Assembly: GCA_021801615.1 (NCBI GenBank)
Contig: JAJYXS010000211.1
Coordinates: forward strand, 1 to 14,248
Source: Actinomycetes bacterium
Lineage (GTDB): Bacteria > Actinomycetota > Acidimicrobiia > Acidimicrobiales > RAAP-2
DNA length: 14,248 nucleotides
Direction: 5' to 3'
The notes under the pieces are model-generated. The model searched no databases. It worked only from the letters and a program-made list of their open reading frames with translations, and had not been told where the DNA came from. Below are positions 1-7,234 of this stretch, one piece after another; position 1 is the stretch's first letter, and each line of letters opens with the position of its first letter. The position numbers and the translations under genes were made by a program.

Positions 1-1721
1 CCCGCCTGCTCCGCGTGCTCGGGGTGGACGACGATGTCGTCGTTGGAGGCGCCCGCCGGGACCATCGGGAAGACCTTCTCGAAGGCGTCCGTGCGGAAGT
101 CGACCACGACGGGCCGGTCGTCGATCTCGTTCGCCTTCTCGATCGTCGGGGCCACCTCGTCGGGCGTCTCGGCGCGAAGGCCCAGCGCGCCCATCGCCTC
201 CGCCCACTTCACGTAGTCGGGGAGGTCCGGCGAGAGGTACACCTCGGAGTAGCGCTCGCCGTAGAACATCTCCTGCCACTGTCGGACCATGCCGAGGTAC
301 GCGTTGTTCAAGATCGCGACCTTGATCGGGATGCGCTCGGCGGCTGCGGTGACGAGCTCCTGGGCGGTCATCTGGAAGCACCCGTCGCCGTCGATCGCCC
401 AGACGGTCTGGGAGGGACGGCCGACCTTCGCCCCGATCGCGGCGGGCACCGCGAAGCCCATCGTGCCCGCGCCCCCTGAGTTGATCCAGGTGTAGGGGCG
501 CTCGAAGCGCCAGTACTGCGATGCCCACATCTGGTGCTGGCCGACGCCGGACACGACGATCGTGCCCTCCGGCGCGAGGTCGCGCAGCGTCTCGATCACC
601 ATCTGCGGCTTGATCGGCGGCCCCTCGTGGCGCTCGTAGTGCAGCGGCAGCTCCCGCTGCCAGCGCCGGAGCTGGTCCCACCAGGCGCCGATGCGGGCCG
701 CCGCGTCGGCCCCTGCGAGCACCGGCGCGGCGGCCTCCACGAGCGCCTCGATCACCACCTTGCAGTCGCCGGCGATCGCGACGTCCGCACGGCGGACCTT
801 GTGCAGCTCCGCCGGGTCGATGTCGACGTGGACGACCTTCGCCCCGGGGGCGAACGCGTCCACGCGTCCGGTCACGCGGTCGTCGAAGCGGGCGCCGAGC
901 GCGACGAGCAGGTCGGAGCGCTGCATCGCGGTGACCGCCGTGTAATTGCCGTGCATGCCCGGCATGCCGAGGCACTGGGGGTGGGAGTCGGGGAACGCCC
1001 CGCGCGCCATCAACGTCGTCACCACGGGGAAGCCCGTCTGCTCGGCGAGCGCCCGCAACGCGTCCGCCGCCCGGGCCTTCAGGATCCCGCCCCCCGCGTA
1101 GATCACGGGCCGGCGGGCGGACGCCATCAGCGCAACCGCGGCGTCCAGGTCCGCACGGGCAGGCGGGCCCGGGAGGCGGTAGCCCGGCAGGTCGAGACGG
1201 TCGGGCCAGTACCACTCCATGAGGGAGGTGGACACGTCCTTCGGGACGTCCACGAGCACGGGGCCCGGGCGGCCGGTCGTGGCGAGGTGGAACGCGGAGG
1301 CCACGATCTCAGGGATGTCCTGGGCGGAGGTGACCAGCCAGTTGTGCTTGGTGATCCCCATCGTCACGCCGGTGATGTCGCACTCCTGGAAGGCGTCGGT
1401 CCCGATCGCCGCGGTCGGGACCTGCCCGGTGATCACGACGAGCGGAGTCGAGTCCATATAGGCGTTCGAGAGCGCGGTGACGACGTTCGTCGCGCCCGGC
1501 CCGCTCGTCACGATCGCCACCCCCGGCCGCCCGGTCGCCATCGCGTACCCCTCGGCCATGTGCCCGGCGCCCTGTTCGTGGCGGACGAGGACGTGGCGGA
1601 TCGACGAGGAGAGGATCGGGTCGTACACCGGCAGGATCGCCCCGCCCGGGAGGCCGAACATCACCTCCACGCCCTCCATCTCGAGGCTCTTGATCAGTGC
1701 TTGTGCTCCGGTGAGCTGCAT
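1..1721 (-). CDS. ilvB: Acetolactate synthase large (catalytic) subunit, C-terminus cut by the window edge
   Basis: ThDP-dependent enzyme joining two pyruvates to acetolactate, or pyruvate and 2-oxobutyrate to acetohydroxybutyrate: the first common step of branched-chain amino acid synthesis, in the cytoplasm. The frame stays open from the ATG at 1721 to the left edge, giving 573 residues. The N-terminus has the family pattern (TGAQALIKSLEMEGVE, then FGLPGG). The ThDP-activating Glu is E49 in RHEQGAGHMAEGYA. The ThDP/Mg motif starts with GDG at 445-447 and ends with NN at 472-473. Near the edge, FPMVPAGASNDDI matches the usual end of the protein, so probably only a few to some tens of residues are missing. 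There is no clear Shine-Dalgarno sequence before the ATG, but the start fits the family. An attenuator lies 140 to 260 bases upstream. The small subunit ilvN would be expected beyond the edge, but this is not visible. Confidence 0.97.
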   Translation of the reverse strand, partial: MQLTGAQALIKSLEMEGVEVMFGLPGGAILPVYDPILSSSIRHVLVRHEQGAGHMAEGYAMATGRPGVAIVTSGPGATNVVTALSNAYMDSTPLVVITGQVPTAAIGTDAFQECDITGVTMGITKHNWLVTSAQDIPEIVASAFHLATTGRPGPVLVDVPKDVSTSLMEWYWPDRLDLPGYRLPGPPARADLDAAVALMASARRPVIYAGGGILKARAADALRALAEQTGFPVVTTLMARGAFPDSHPQCLGMPGMHGNYTAVTAMQRSDLLVALGARFDDRVTGRVDAFAPGAKVVHVDIDPAELHKVRRADVAIAGDCKVVIEALVEAAAPVLAGADAAARIGAWWDQLRRWQRELPLHYERHEGPPIKPQMVIETLRDLAPEGTIVVSGVGQHQMWASQYWRFERPYTWINSGGAGTMGFAVPAAIGAKVGRPSQTVWAIDGDGCFQMTAQELVTAAAERIPIKVAILNNAYLGMVRQWQEMFYGERYSEVYLSPDLPDYVKWAEAMGALGLRAETPDEVAPTIEKANEIDDRPVVVDFRTDAFEKVFPMVPAGASNDDIVVHPEHAEQA

Positions 1722-1864
1722 TCGTCTTCGGCTTTCTGCTTCGGAGGCTTCTGCTTCGTGGTGCTTCAGCTGCGTGGTGCTTCGGGTGCTCGTGCTTCGG
1801 GTGGTCGTGGCTTCGTCGTGCTCGTGCTTCGGGTGCTGCTGGGGTCCGGGGGCCGAGGTCTCCG
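1722..1864 (-). repeat. GAAGC-rich low-complexity 5' leader of ilvB
   Basis: Between the attenuator terminator and the ilvB start codon, the transcribed strand is A/C/G-rich and almost T-free. GAAGC occurs eight times between 1738 and 1830 (seen as GCTTC on the plus strand). A 17-base direct repeat (plus strand TGCTCGTGCTTCGGGTG) sits at 1787-1803 and 1819-1835. There is no ATG on the coding strand here, so no further leader peptide with that start. The RNA would be weakly structured. Function unknown. Confidence 0.6.
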
Positions 1865-1896
1865 GAAAACGCAACGACCTCCCCGCAGGGAGGTCG
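1865..1896 (-). terminator. Attenuator terminator hairpin upstream of ilvB
   Basis: On the minus strand, CGACCTCCC (1896-1888) pairs perfectly over 9 bp with GGGAGGTCG (1883-1875) around a TGCG loop. A moderately T-rich run, TTGCGTTTT, follows (1874-1866). This is an intrinsic-terminator shape placed before the ilvB start and after the leader peptide, as expected for an attenuator. Confidence 0.75.
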
Positions 1897-1899
1897 GTC

Positions 1900-1925
1900 G
1901 GCGCGCGGTTGGAGGGCCGCGCGCC
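1900..1925 (-). promoter_or_regulatory. Pause/antiterminator-type stem-loop after the ilvB leader peptide
   Basis: GGCGCGCGG (1925-1917) and CCGCGCGCC (1908-1900) form a perfect 9-bp stem around an 8-base loop, CCCTCCAA. The first stem base is the final G of the leader peptide's TAG stop codon. A ribosome halted at the leader's last codons would therefore cover the 5' arm. Its exact switching role (pause hairpin or part of an antiterminator) cannot be decided by eye. Confidence 0.65.
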
Positions 1926-1984
1926 TAGAGGATCAGTACCAGCGTGACGTTGGCGGCGGTCGAGAGGGTACCGATCGAGGACAT
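1925..1984 (-). CDS. ilvB leader peptide (attenuation peptide), 19 aa
   Basis: A 19-residue ORF from ATG to TAG lies in the ilvD-ilvB gap and reads MSSIGTLSTAANVTLVLIL. Eight residues are Leu, Val or Ile, and six of the last seven are (VTLVLIL), directly before the stop. A GGAGG sequence precedes the ATG with only two bases between, an unusually tight spacing. A perfect stem-loop starts at the stop codon and a terminator hairpin follows. Ribosome-mediated attenuation of ilvB operons by short Ile/Val/Leu-rich leaders is established in Corynebacterium and predicted in other actinobacteria. Inferred role: when charged Val-, Leu- or Ile-tRNA is scarce, the ribosome stalls and ilvB is read through. 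No convincing promoter was found in the 49 bases after ilvD, so the leader RNA may start inside ilvD or arise by readthrough from it. Confidence 0.85.
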   Translation of the reverse strand: MSSIGTLSTAANVTLVLIL

Positions 1985-2033
1985 GACCTCCAGATCATGG
2001 CACAGGTGTCGAGCCGGCGCCAGCCGCCCTGCG

Positions 2034-3737
2034 CTACGGCTCGGTCACCGCTCCCCGGTCGGCCCCGGTCACGAGCCTGGCATACTTGGCGAGAACGCCC
2101 GAGGTGTACCGCGGAGGGAACGGCTTCAGGACCTCGCGCCGGCGTGACAGCTCCGCTGTGCCGACGAGGAGGTCCACGCGGTGCGCGTCGACGTCGATGC
2201 GGATCCGGTCGCCGTCGTGCACCAACGCGATCGGGCCGCCGTCCACGGCTTCGGGGGCGACGTGGCCAATGCACAGCCCGTGCGTGCCCCCCGAGAAGCG
2301 GCCGTCGGTGACGAGCGCGCAGTCGCTGCCCCGCCCCGCGCCCTTCATGGCCCCGGTGACCGCCAGCATCTCGCGCATCCCCGGCCCGCCCTTGGGTCCC
2401 TCGTAGCGGATGACCACGACGGTCCCCGGCTCGATCGCGCCCGCGAGGATCGCGTCGAGGGCCGCCTGCTCGCCGTCGAAGACCCTGGCACGCCCCTCGA
2501 AGGTCGTCTGGTCGATACCTGCCACCTTCACGACGGCGCCCTTGGGCGCGAGCGATCCCGCGAGGACGGCGATGCCTCCCTCGGGATGGATCGGATCGGT
2601 GAGCGGTCGTACCACGGTGCCGTCGGGAGCAGGCGGGCCGATCTCGGCGAGGTTCTCGGCCACGGTCCTGCCGGTCACCGTCAAGCAGTCCCCGTGGAGG
2701 AGCCCCGCCTCGAGGAGCTCTTGCATCACGGTCGGCACACCTCCGACCCGGTCGACGTCGACCATGTGGAACCTGCCGTGCGGCTTCGTGTCGGCGAGGT
2801 GCGGGACCCGCGCCGCCACGCGGTTGAAGTCGTCGAGCGCGAGGTCCACGCGCGCCTCGTGGGCGATCGCCATGAGGTGGAGGACCGCGTTGGTGGACCC
2901 GCCGAGCGCCATGACCACCGCGATCGCGTTCTCGAAGGCGTCCTTGGTCATGATCTGGCGCGGCCGGATCCCGGCCTCCAACAGCGCGACGACCGCGCGG
3001 CCCGACTCGTAGGCGAGCTCGTCGCGCCGGGCGTCGACGGCGGGCACCGACGCGCTCTGCGGAAGGGACATCCCGAGGGCTTCTGCGGCCGACGCCATCG
3101 TGTTCGCGGTGAACATGCCCGCGCACGACCCTTCGGTCGGGCAGGCGTGGCGTTCGATCAGCGCGAGCTCCTCGTCGCTCAACGCGTCCACCGCGTGGGC
3201 GCCGACCGCCTCGAAGACGCTCACCACGTCGAGCACGTGGTCGTCGATGTGCCCGGGGAGGATCGTCCCGCCGTAGAAGAAGACGCTCGGAAGGTTCACG
3301 CGCGCGGCCGCCATGAGCATCCCCGGCAGCGACTTGTCGCAACCGGCGAAGGTCACGAGCGCGTCGAACCGCTCGGCGTGCATCATCGTCTCGATCGAGT
3401 CGCAGATCACCTCGCGGCTCACCAGAGAGGCACGCATCCCTTCGTGGCCCATCGAGATCCCGTCGGAGACCGCGATCGTCACGAACTCGAACGGGAAGCC
3501 TCCGGCCGCACGCACCCCGTCCTTCGCCCGCTTGGCGAGACGGTCGAGAGGGACGTTGCAGGGCGTGACCTCGTTCCAGCTCGACGCCACGCCGACTTGC
3601 GGCTTGTCCCAGTCCTCGTCGGTCATCCCGACCGCCCGGAGCATCGCCCGTGCCGGGGCCCGCGTGGGGCCCTCGGTCACCTCGTAGCTGCGCGGCTTCA
3701 TGCCGGGCCGTTCGGCCGCCTCACTCGGGTTCGTCAC
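2034..3737 (-). CDS. ilvD: Dihydroxy-acid dehydratase, [2Fe-2S] type
   Basis: Dehydrates 2,3-dihydroxy-isovalerate and 2,3-dihydroxy-3-methylvalerate to the 2-oxo acids, the third step of valine/isoleucine synthesis. The 567-residue product has the normal family length. The three cluster cysteines are C60 (EVTPCNVPL), C133 (AGCDKSLPG) and C205 (CPTEGSCAGM). The 73- and 72-residue spacings match those of the plant and cyanobacterial [2Fe-2S] enzymes. The C-terminal half has GPKGGPGMREML and DGRFSGGTHGLCIGH. I chose the GTG at 3737 because GGAG lies about 8 bases upstream. The in-frame ATG at 3701 (MKPRSYEVTEGP) lacks a well-placed ribosome site but cannot be excluded. It lies 151 bases after gatB on the same strand, separated by a tandem repeat, and may share its transcript. 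It is followed by the ilvB attenuator. Confidence 0.97.
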   Translation of the reverse strand: MTNPSEAAERPGMKPRSYEVTEGPTRAPARAMLRAVGMTDEDWDKPQVGVASSWNEVTPCNVPLDRLAKRAKDGVRAAGGFPFEFVTIAVSDGISMGHEGMRASLVSREVICDSIETMMHAERFDALVTFAGCDKSLPGMLMAAARVNLPSVFFYGGTILPGHIDDHVLDVVSVFEAVGAHAVDALSDEELALIERHACPTEGSCAGMFTANTMASAAEALGMSLPQSASVPAVDARRDELAYESGRAVVALLEAGIRPRQIMTKDAFENAIAVVMALGGSTNAVLHLMAIAHEARVDLALDDFNRVAARVPHLADTKPHGRFHMVDVDRVGGVPTVMQELLEAGLLHGDCLTVTGRTVAENLAEIGPPAPDGTVVRPLTDPIHPEGGIAVLAGSLAPKGAVVKVAGIDQTTFEGRARVFDGEQAALDAILAGAIEPGTVVVIRYEGPKGGPGMREMLAVTGAMKGAGRGSDCALVTDGRFSGGTHGLCIGHVAPEAVDGGPIALVHDGDRIRIDVDAHRVDLLVGTAELSRRREVLKPFPPRYTSGVLAKYARLVTGADRGAVTEP

Positions 3738-3776
3738 GGCTGGCGCTCCGCGGTCGAAGGGATGGGGAACATCCGA

Positions 3777-3859
3777 GGCGTCGGGGGGATCACTGGCGTC
3801 GGGGGGATCACTGGCGTCGGGGGGATCACTGGCGTCGGGGGGATCACTGGCGTCGGGGG
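3777..3859. repeat. 18-bp tandem repeat, 4.6 copies, between gatB and ilvD
   Basis: The unit GGCGTCGGGGGGATCACT (plus strand) occurs in four perfect consecutive copies (3777-3794, 3795-3812, 3813-3830, 3831-3848), followed by 11 matching bases. It sits between the gatB stop and the ilvD start, so a gatB-ilvD transcript would carry GACGCCAGTGATCCCCCC repeated, ending about 40 bases before the ilvD start. The perfect identity suggests recent expansion or conversion. Because 18 is a multiple of three, frames stay open through it, but no protein family frame uses it. Confidence 0.95.
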
Positions 3860-3888
3860 CATGCCGCCCATGATGGCAGCTGCACGGC

Positions 3889-5436
3889 TCAACGGCGAAG
3901 GCGCCGCAGTTCGGCTGCGATCGCCTTCCCGTCGGCCTTCCCCCCGGTCGCCCGCATGACCTGGCCGGTGAAGAACCCCGCCAGCTTGTCCTCTCCCGCC
4001 AAGAAGCGCGCCCACTCCTCGGGGTTCGCGCCGACCACCTCACGCACGACGGCCGCGAGCGAGCTCTGCGAGAGCGCCTCGAACCCCTTCTCCGCCGCGA
4101 TCCCAGCAGGGTCGCCGCCGCCCGCGGCGATCAGCTCCGCGAGCACCGCCTTCGACTGGGTCGCGGTCAGCGCGCCCTGCGCTTCCATCGTCAGGAGCTG
4201 GGCGAAGCTGCCCGGGTCGAGGGCGAGCGCCGCGTCGAGATCTGCCGCCAGCTCGTTGGCGGCGCGTACGAGCGCGAGCTCGGCCGGCGCCCCCTGGGCC
4301 ACCGCGGCGACGACCAGGTCGTCGAGCCCCTGCGCGACGACGACGTCGACCTGGTCCACCTGGTGGGCGCTTGGCGCTCCGCCGATGAGCCCGACCAGCC
4401 GCTGCCGGCGGGCGGAGGGCAGCAACCCCACCGAGCCCGCCGCGCGCGCCTGCCACTCTGCCTCCGGCACGAGGGGGACGAGGTCCGGCTCGGGGAAGTA
4501 CCGGTAGTCGAAGGCCTCCTCCTTCGAGCGGAGCGGGATCGTGCGGCCGCCGCTCTCGTCCCAGTGGCGCGTCTCCTGGTCCACGACTCCTGTCGCCTCC
4601 AGCAGCGCGATCTGGCGCGCGGTCTCGTAGTCGATGGCCCGGCCGAGCGAGCGCAGCGAGTTCAGGTTCTTGATCTCGCAGCGCGTCCCGTACGCAGTCG
4701 TACCGGCTCGCCGCACCGACACGTTCGCGTCCACCCGCAACGACCCTTCCTCCATCCGCCCGTCGGAGGCGCCCGTCGCCACCAGCACCGCGCGGAGCTC
4801 TGTCACGTAACGGCGCGCCTGTGCGGACGATCGGATGTCGGGCTCGCTCACGATCTCGACGAGCGGGACCCCGGCACGGTTGTAGTCGACCAGCGCGTAG
4901 TCGGCCGCGTGGATGCGCCCGGACTCGCCCTGGTGGGTCGTCTTGCCGGTGTCCTCCTCGAGGTGCGCACGGACGATGCGGACCCTGCTCCCGTCGGGGA
5001 GGTCCAGCCAGCCGCCGACGTTGATCGGCTCGTCGTACTGGCTGATCTGGTAGTCCTTCGGCATGTCGGGATAGAAGTAGTTCTTGCGGTGGAAGCTGGA
5101 GGGGCGCACCTCGCAGTGGAGCGCAGCCCCGATCCGCATCGCGAGCTCGACCGCGAAGGCGTTCAGGACCGGCAACGACCCGGGCAGGCCCAGGCACACC
5201 GGGCAGACGTTCGTGTTCGGCTCGTCGCCGAACGCGTTCTTGCAGCAGCAGAAGAGCTTCGTCTGCGTCTTCAGCTCGCAGTGGACCTCGAGGCCGACGA
5301 CCGTCTCCCAGTCCGTCGCGCCCGAGCCACGCGCGACGGCGTCGCCAGTGGCACTGTCGCCCGCACCGCGGTTTCCACCTGCACCGCCCGCGCCGCCGTC
5401 GCCCGCACCGCCATCGATGCCTGCGGGGGGTCTCAT
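3889..5436 (-). CDS. gatB: Asp-tRNA(Asn)/Glu-tRNA(Gln) amidotransferase subunit B
   Basis: GatB is the tRNA-binding and kinase/transamidase subunit of GatCAB. It phosphorylates the misacylated Glu-tRNA(Gln) or Asp-tRNA(Asn) and amidates it with ammonia from GatA. The core begins at WETVVGLEVHCEL (about residue 43). A Cys-rich stretch follows (C63, C64, C65, then C78-P-V-C81 in NTNVCPVCLGLPG), then the FHRKNYFYPDMPKDYQISQYD block typical of the family. The tail (GEDKLAGFFTGQVMRATGGKAD) is the YqeY-like tRNA-binding domain. The length is 515 aa, slightly long because of a Gly/Ala-rich N-terminal extension of about 40 residues. The ATG at 5436 overlaps the gatA stop by 4 bp (ATGA) and has GAGGG about 6 bases upstream, supporting this start and translational coupling. 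Confidence 0.97.
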   Translation of the reverse strand: MRPPAGIDGGAGDGGAGGAGGNRGAGDSATGDAVARGSGATDWETVVGLEVHCELKTQTKLFCCCKNAFGDEPNTNVCPVCLGLPGSLPVLNAFAVELAMRIGAALHCEVRPSSFHRKNYFYPDMPKDYQISQYDEPINVGGWLDLPDGSRVRIVRAHLEEDTGKTTHQGESGRIHAADYALVDYNRAGVPLVEIVSEPDIRSSAQARRYVTELRAVLVATGASDGRMEEGSLRVDANVSVRRAGTTAYGTRCEIKNLNSLRSLGRAIDYETARQIALLEATGVVDQETRHWDESGGRTIPLRSKEEAFDYRYFPEPDLVPLVPEAEWQARAAGSVGLLPSARRQRLVGLIGGAPSAHQVDQVDVVVAQGLDDLVVAAVAQGAPAELALVRAANELAADLDAALALDPGSFAQLLTMEAQGALTATQSKAVLAELIAAGGGDPAGIAAEKGFEALSQSSLAAVVREVVGANPEEWARFLAGEDKLAGFFTGQVMRATGGKADGKAIAAELRRLRR

Positions 5437-6929
5437 CGTCGGCCCTCGCCGCCGGGCACGGCTGCTGCGCGAGCCGCGGCCGCACGCTCCAGGGCCGCGG
5501 CCACCTGGAACATCGGTTCCTCATGGAGCGCAGGTGCGAGCACCTGGACGCCCACTGGAAGGCCATCCTCGCCCGTGCCGAACGGCACGCTCATCGCCGG
5601 ATGGCCGGAGAGGTTGGAAGGGATCGTGCAGACGTCGGACATGTACATCGCGAGCGGGTCGACGACGCGTTCGCCGATCTCGAAGGCGGTCGTGGGCGAC
5701 GTCGCGCCGAGCAGCACGTCCAAGCGCTCGTATGCGCGCTCGAACGCCCTGATCAAAAGGGTGCGTACCCGCTGGGCCTTCGCATAGTAGGCGTCGTAGT
5801 AGCCGGCGGACAGCGCGTAGGTGCCGAGCATGATGCGGCGCTTCACCTCGGCTCCGAAGCCGGCCGTGCGGGTCGCAGTGTTCATCGCGGCCACGTCCGG
5901 CGCGTCCACCCGGAGCCCGTAGCGGACGCCGTCGTAGCGCGCGAGGTTCGACGACGCCTCCGCCGGCGCGATGAGGTAGTACGCAGAGAGACCGAAGCGC
6001 ATCTCGGGCACCGAGACCTCCTCGACGAGCGCCCCAGCCTTGGCCAGATCCTCGGCAGCCTCGCGCACCCGGCGCGCGACATCGGGCGAGGTGCCCTCCA
6101 CGAGCTCGTTGCAGACGCCCACCCGCAGGCCCTCGACGCCGGCCTCGAGCACCCTCGTGACCCGGGGAACGGGCTCGTCCAGGGAGGTGCTGTCGAGTGG
6201 GTCGTGCCCGGCGATCACCTCGAAGAGCACGGCGGCGTCCGCGACCGAGCGCGCCAGAGGACCGATCTGGTCCAGCGAGCTCGCGAAGGCCACGAGCCCG
6301 TAGCGGGACACGACCCCGTAGGTGGGCTTCACCCCGACGACTCCGCACAGCGCGGCGGGCTGGCGCACCGAGCCTCCGGTGTCCGAGCCGAGCCCGAGCG
6401 GGACAAGCCCGGCGGCCACCGCGGCGGCCGACCCACCCGAGGAGCCGCCTGGGACCCTCGTCGGGTCCATGGGGTGGCGCGTCGGCCCCTTGCAAGAATT
6501 CTCCGTCGACGATCCCATCGCGAACTCGTCCAGGTTCGTCTTCCCGACCACGACCGCGCCCGCGTCCTGAAGGCGCGTGACCACGGTCGCGTCGTACGGA
6601 GGCCGCCATCCCTCGAGGATCTTGGACGCGCAGGTCGTGGGCACTCCACGGGTGCACAGGTTGTCCTTCAGCGCGACCGGCACCCCCGCCAAAGGTCCGG
6701 GGTCCCTCCCGGCCCTCACCGTCTCGTCGATCGCGGCAGCGGCGGCTCGCGCATGGTCGCTGGCAACGTGCAGGAAGGCGTGGAGCTCGGGGTCGCGCGC
6801 GGCGATCGCCCCGAGGGACACCTCCACGACCGAAGCGGCGGTCCGCTCGCCGCTGCGGACGGCTGCAGCGATGGCGAGCGCGCTGTCGGGCTGGTCGTCG
6901 CGCGAGGCGTCAGCACCTTCGGAGGTCAC
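5433..6929 (-). CDS. gatA: Asp-tRNA(Asn)/Glu-tRNA(Gln) amidotransferase subunit A (glutaminase)
   Basis: GatA hydrolyses glutamine and channels the ammonia to GatB. It is an amidase-signature enzyme. The Ser-cisSer-Lys triad is visible as K88 (VPVALKDN), S163 (VPGGSSGGSAAA) and S187 (LGSDTGGSVRQP). The 75- and 24-residue spacings equal those of the Staphylococcus enzyme. The length of 498 aa is normal. The start is a GTG at 6929 overlapping the gatC stop (GTGA), with GGGGAGG four bases upstream. It is the middle gene of the coupled gatC-gatA-gatB set. No key residue is missing. Confidence 0.97.
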   Translation of the reverse strand: MTSEGADASRDDQPDSALAIAAAVRSGERTAASVVEVSLGAIAARDPELHAFLHVASDHARAAAAAIDETVRAGRDPGPLAGVPVALKDNLCTRGVPTTCASKILEGWRPPYDATVVTRLQDAGAVVVGKTNLDEFAMGSSTENSCKGPTRHPMDPTRVPGGSSGGSAAAVAAGLVPLGLGSDTGGSVRQPAALCGVVGVKPTYGVVSRYGLVAFASSLDQIGPLARSVADAAVLFEVIAGHDPLDSTSLDEPVPRVTRVLEAGVEGLRVGVCNELVEGTSPDVARRVREAAEDLAKAGALVEEVSVPEMRFGLSAYYLIAPAEASSNLARYDGVRYGLRVDAPDVAAMNTATRTAGFGAEVKRRIMLGTYALSAGYYDAYYAKAQRVRTLLIRAFERAYERLDVLLGATSPTTAFEIGERVVDPLAMYMSDVCTIPSNLSGHPAMSVPFGTGEDGLPVGVQVLAPALHEEPMFQVAAALERAAAARAAAVPGGEGRR

Positions 6930-7234
6930 GGCGCCTCCCCGACGATGCGTGGCACCTTGAACCTCCCGGCCTCCGAGTCGGGCGCGGCCGCGAGCACCTC
7001 GTCCCGATCGAGCCCGGGACGGGGTTCGTCAGGACGCAGGACGTTGCGGACGGGCAGCGGGTGCGCCGTTGGCGGCACGCTCTCGACGTCGAGCGCAGCG
7101 ATGTCGCCGGCATGGTCGACCACGCGGGCGAGCTGGTCCGTGAACATCTCGAGCTCCGCCTCAGAGAGCGACAGGCGCGCGAGCCGGGCCACGTGCGCGA
7201 CGTCGTCGCGACCAAGGGGCTTCGGCTCGCTCAT
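6926..7234 (-). CDS. gatC: Asp-tRNA(Asn)/Glu-tRNA(Gln) amidotransferase subunit C
   Basis: GatC is the small subunit that wraps around and stabilises the GatA-GatB pair. The 102-residue product shows the family pattern: an N-terminal DDVAHVARLARLSLSEAEL helix, a central LDVESVPPTAHPLPVRNVLRPDEP block and a C-terminal GRFKVPRIVGEAP. The ATG at 7234 overlaps the stop of the upstream hydrolase gene by 4 bp (ATGA). The gene in turn overlaps gatA by 4 bp. The order gatC-gatA-gatB is the common bacterial one. Confidence 0.96.
   Translation of the reverse strand: MSEPKPLGRDDVAHVARLARLSLSEAELEMFTDQLARVVDHAGDIAALDVESVPPTAHPLPVRNVLRPDEPRPGLDRDEVLAAAPDSEAGRFKVPRIVGEAP

Noticed and set aside
534..1928. 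A 464-codon plus-strand frame opposite ilvB
   Set aside because: Antisense shadow of ilvB; no recognisable protein motifs, and its end runs into the GCTTC repeats.
1985..2033. Promoter for the ilvB leader in the 49 bases after ilvD
   Set aside because: CATGAT and TCGACA resemble promoter boxes but their spacing is wrong; no convincing pair was found.
1933..3342. A 469-codon minus-strand frame overlapping the end of ilvD and the leader peptide
   Set aside because: Out-of-frame Arg-rich translation of ilvD. Its last codons cover the leader region only by chance.
3862..3888. Hairpin just after the gatB stop (GCTGCC paired with GGCGGC)
   Set aside because: Only six pairs including a G-U, with no U-tract, so it is not supportable as a terminator.
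2181..3959. A 592-codon open frame on the plus strand opposite ilvD
   Set aside because: It is antisense to an unmistakable ilvD, its product is Arg/His/Val-rich with no domain, and such shadow frames are expected at this GC content.
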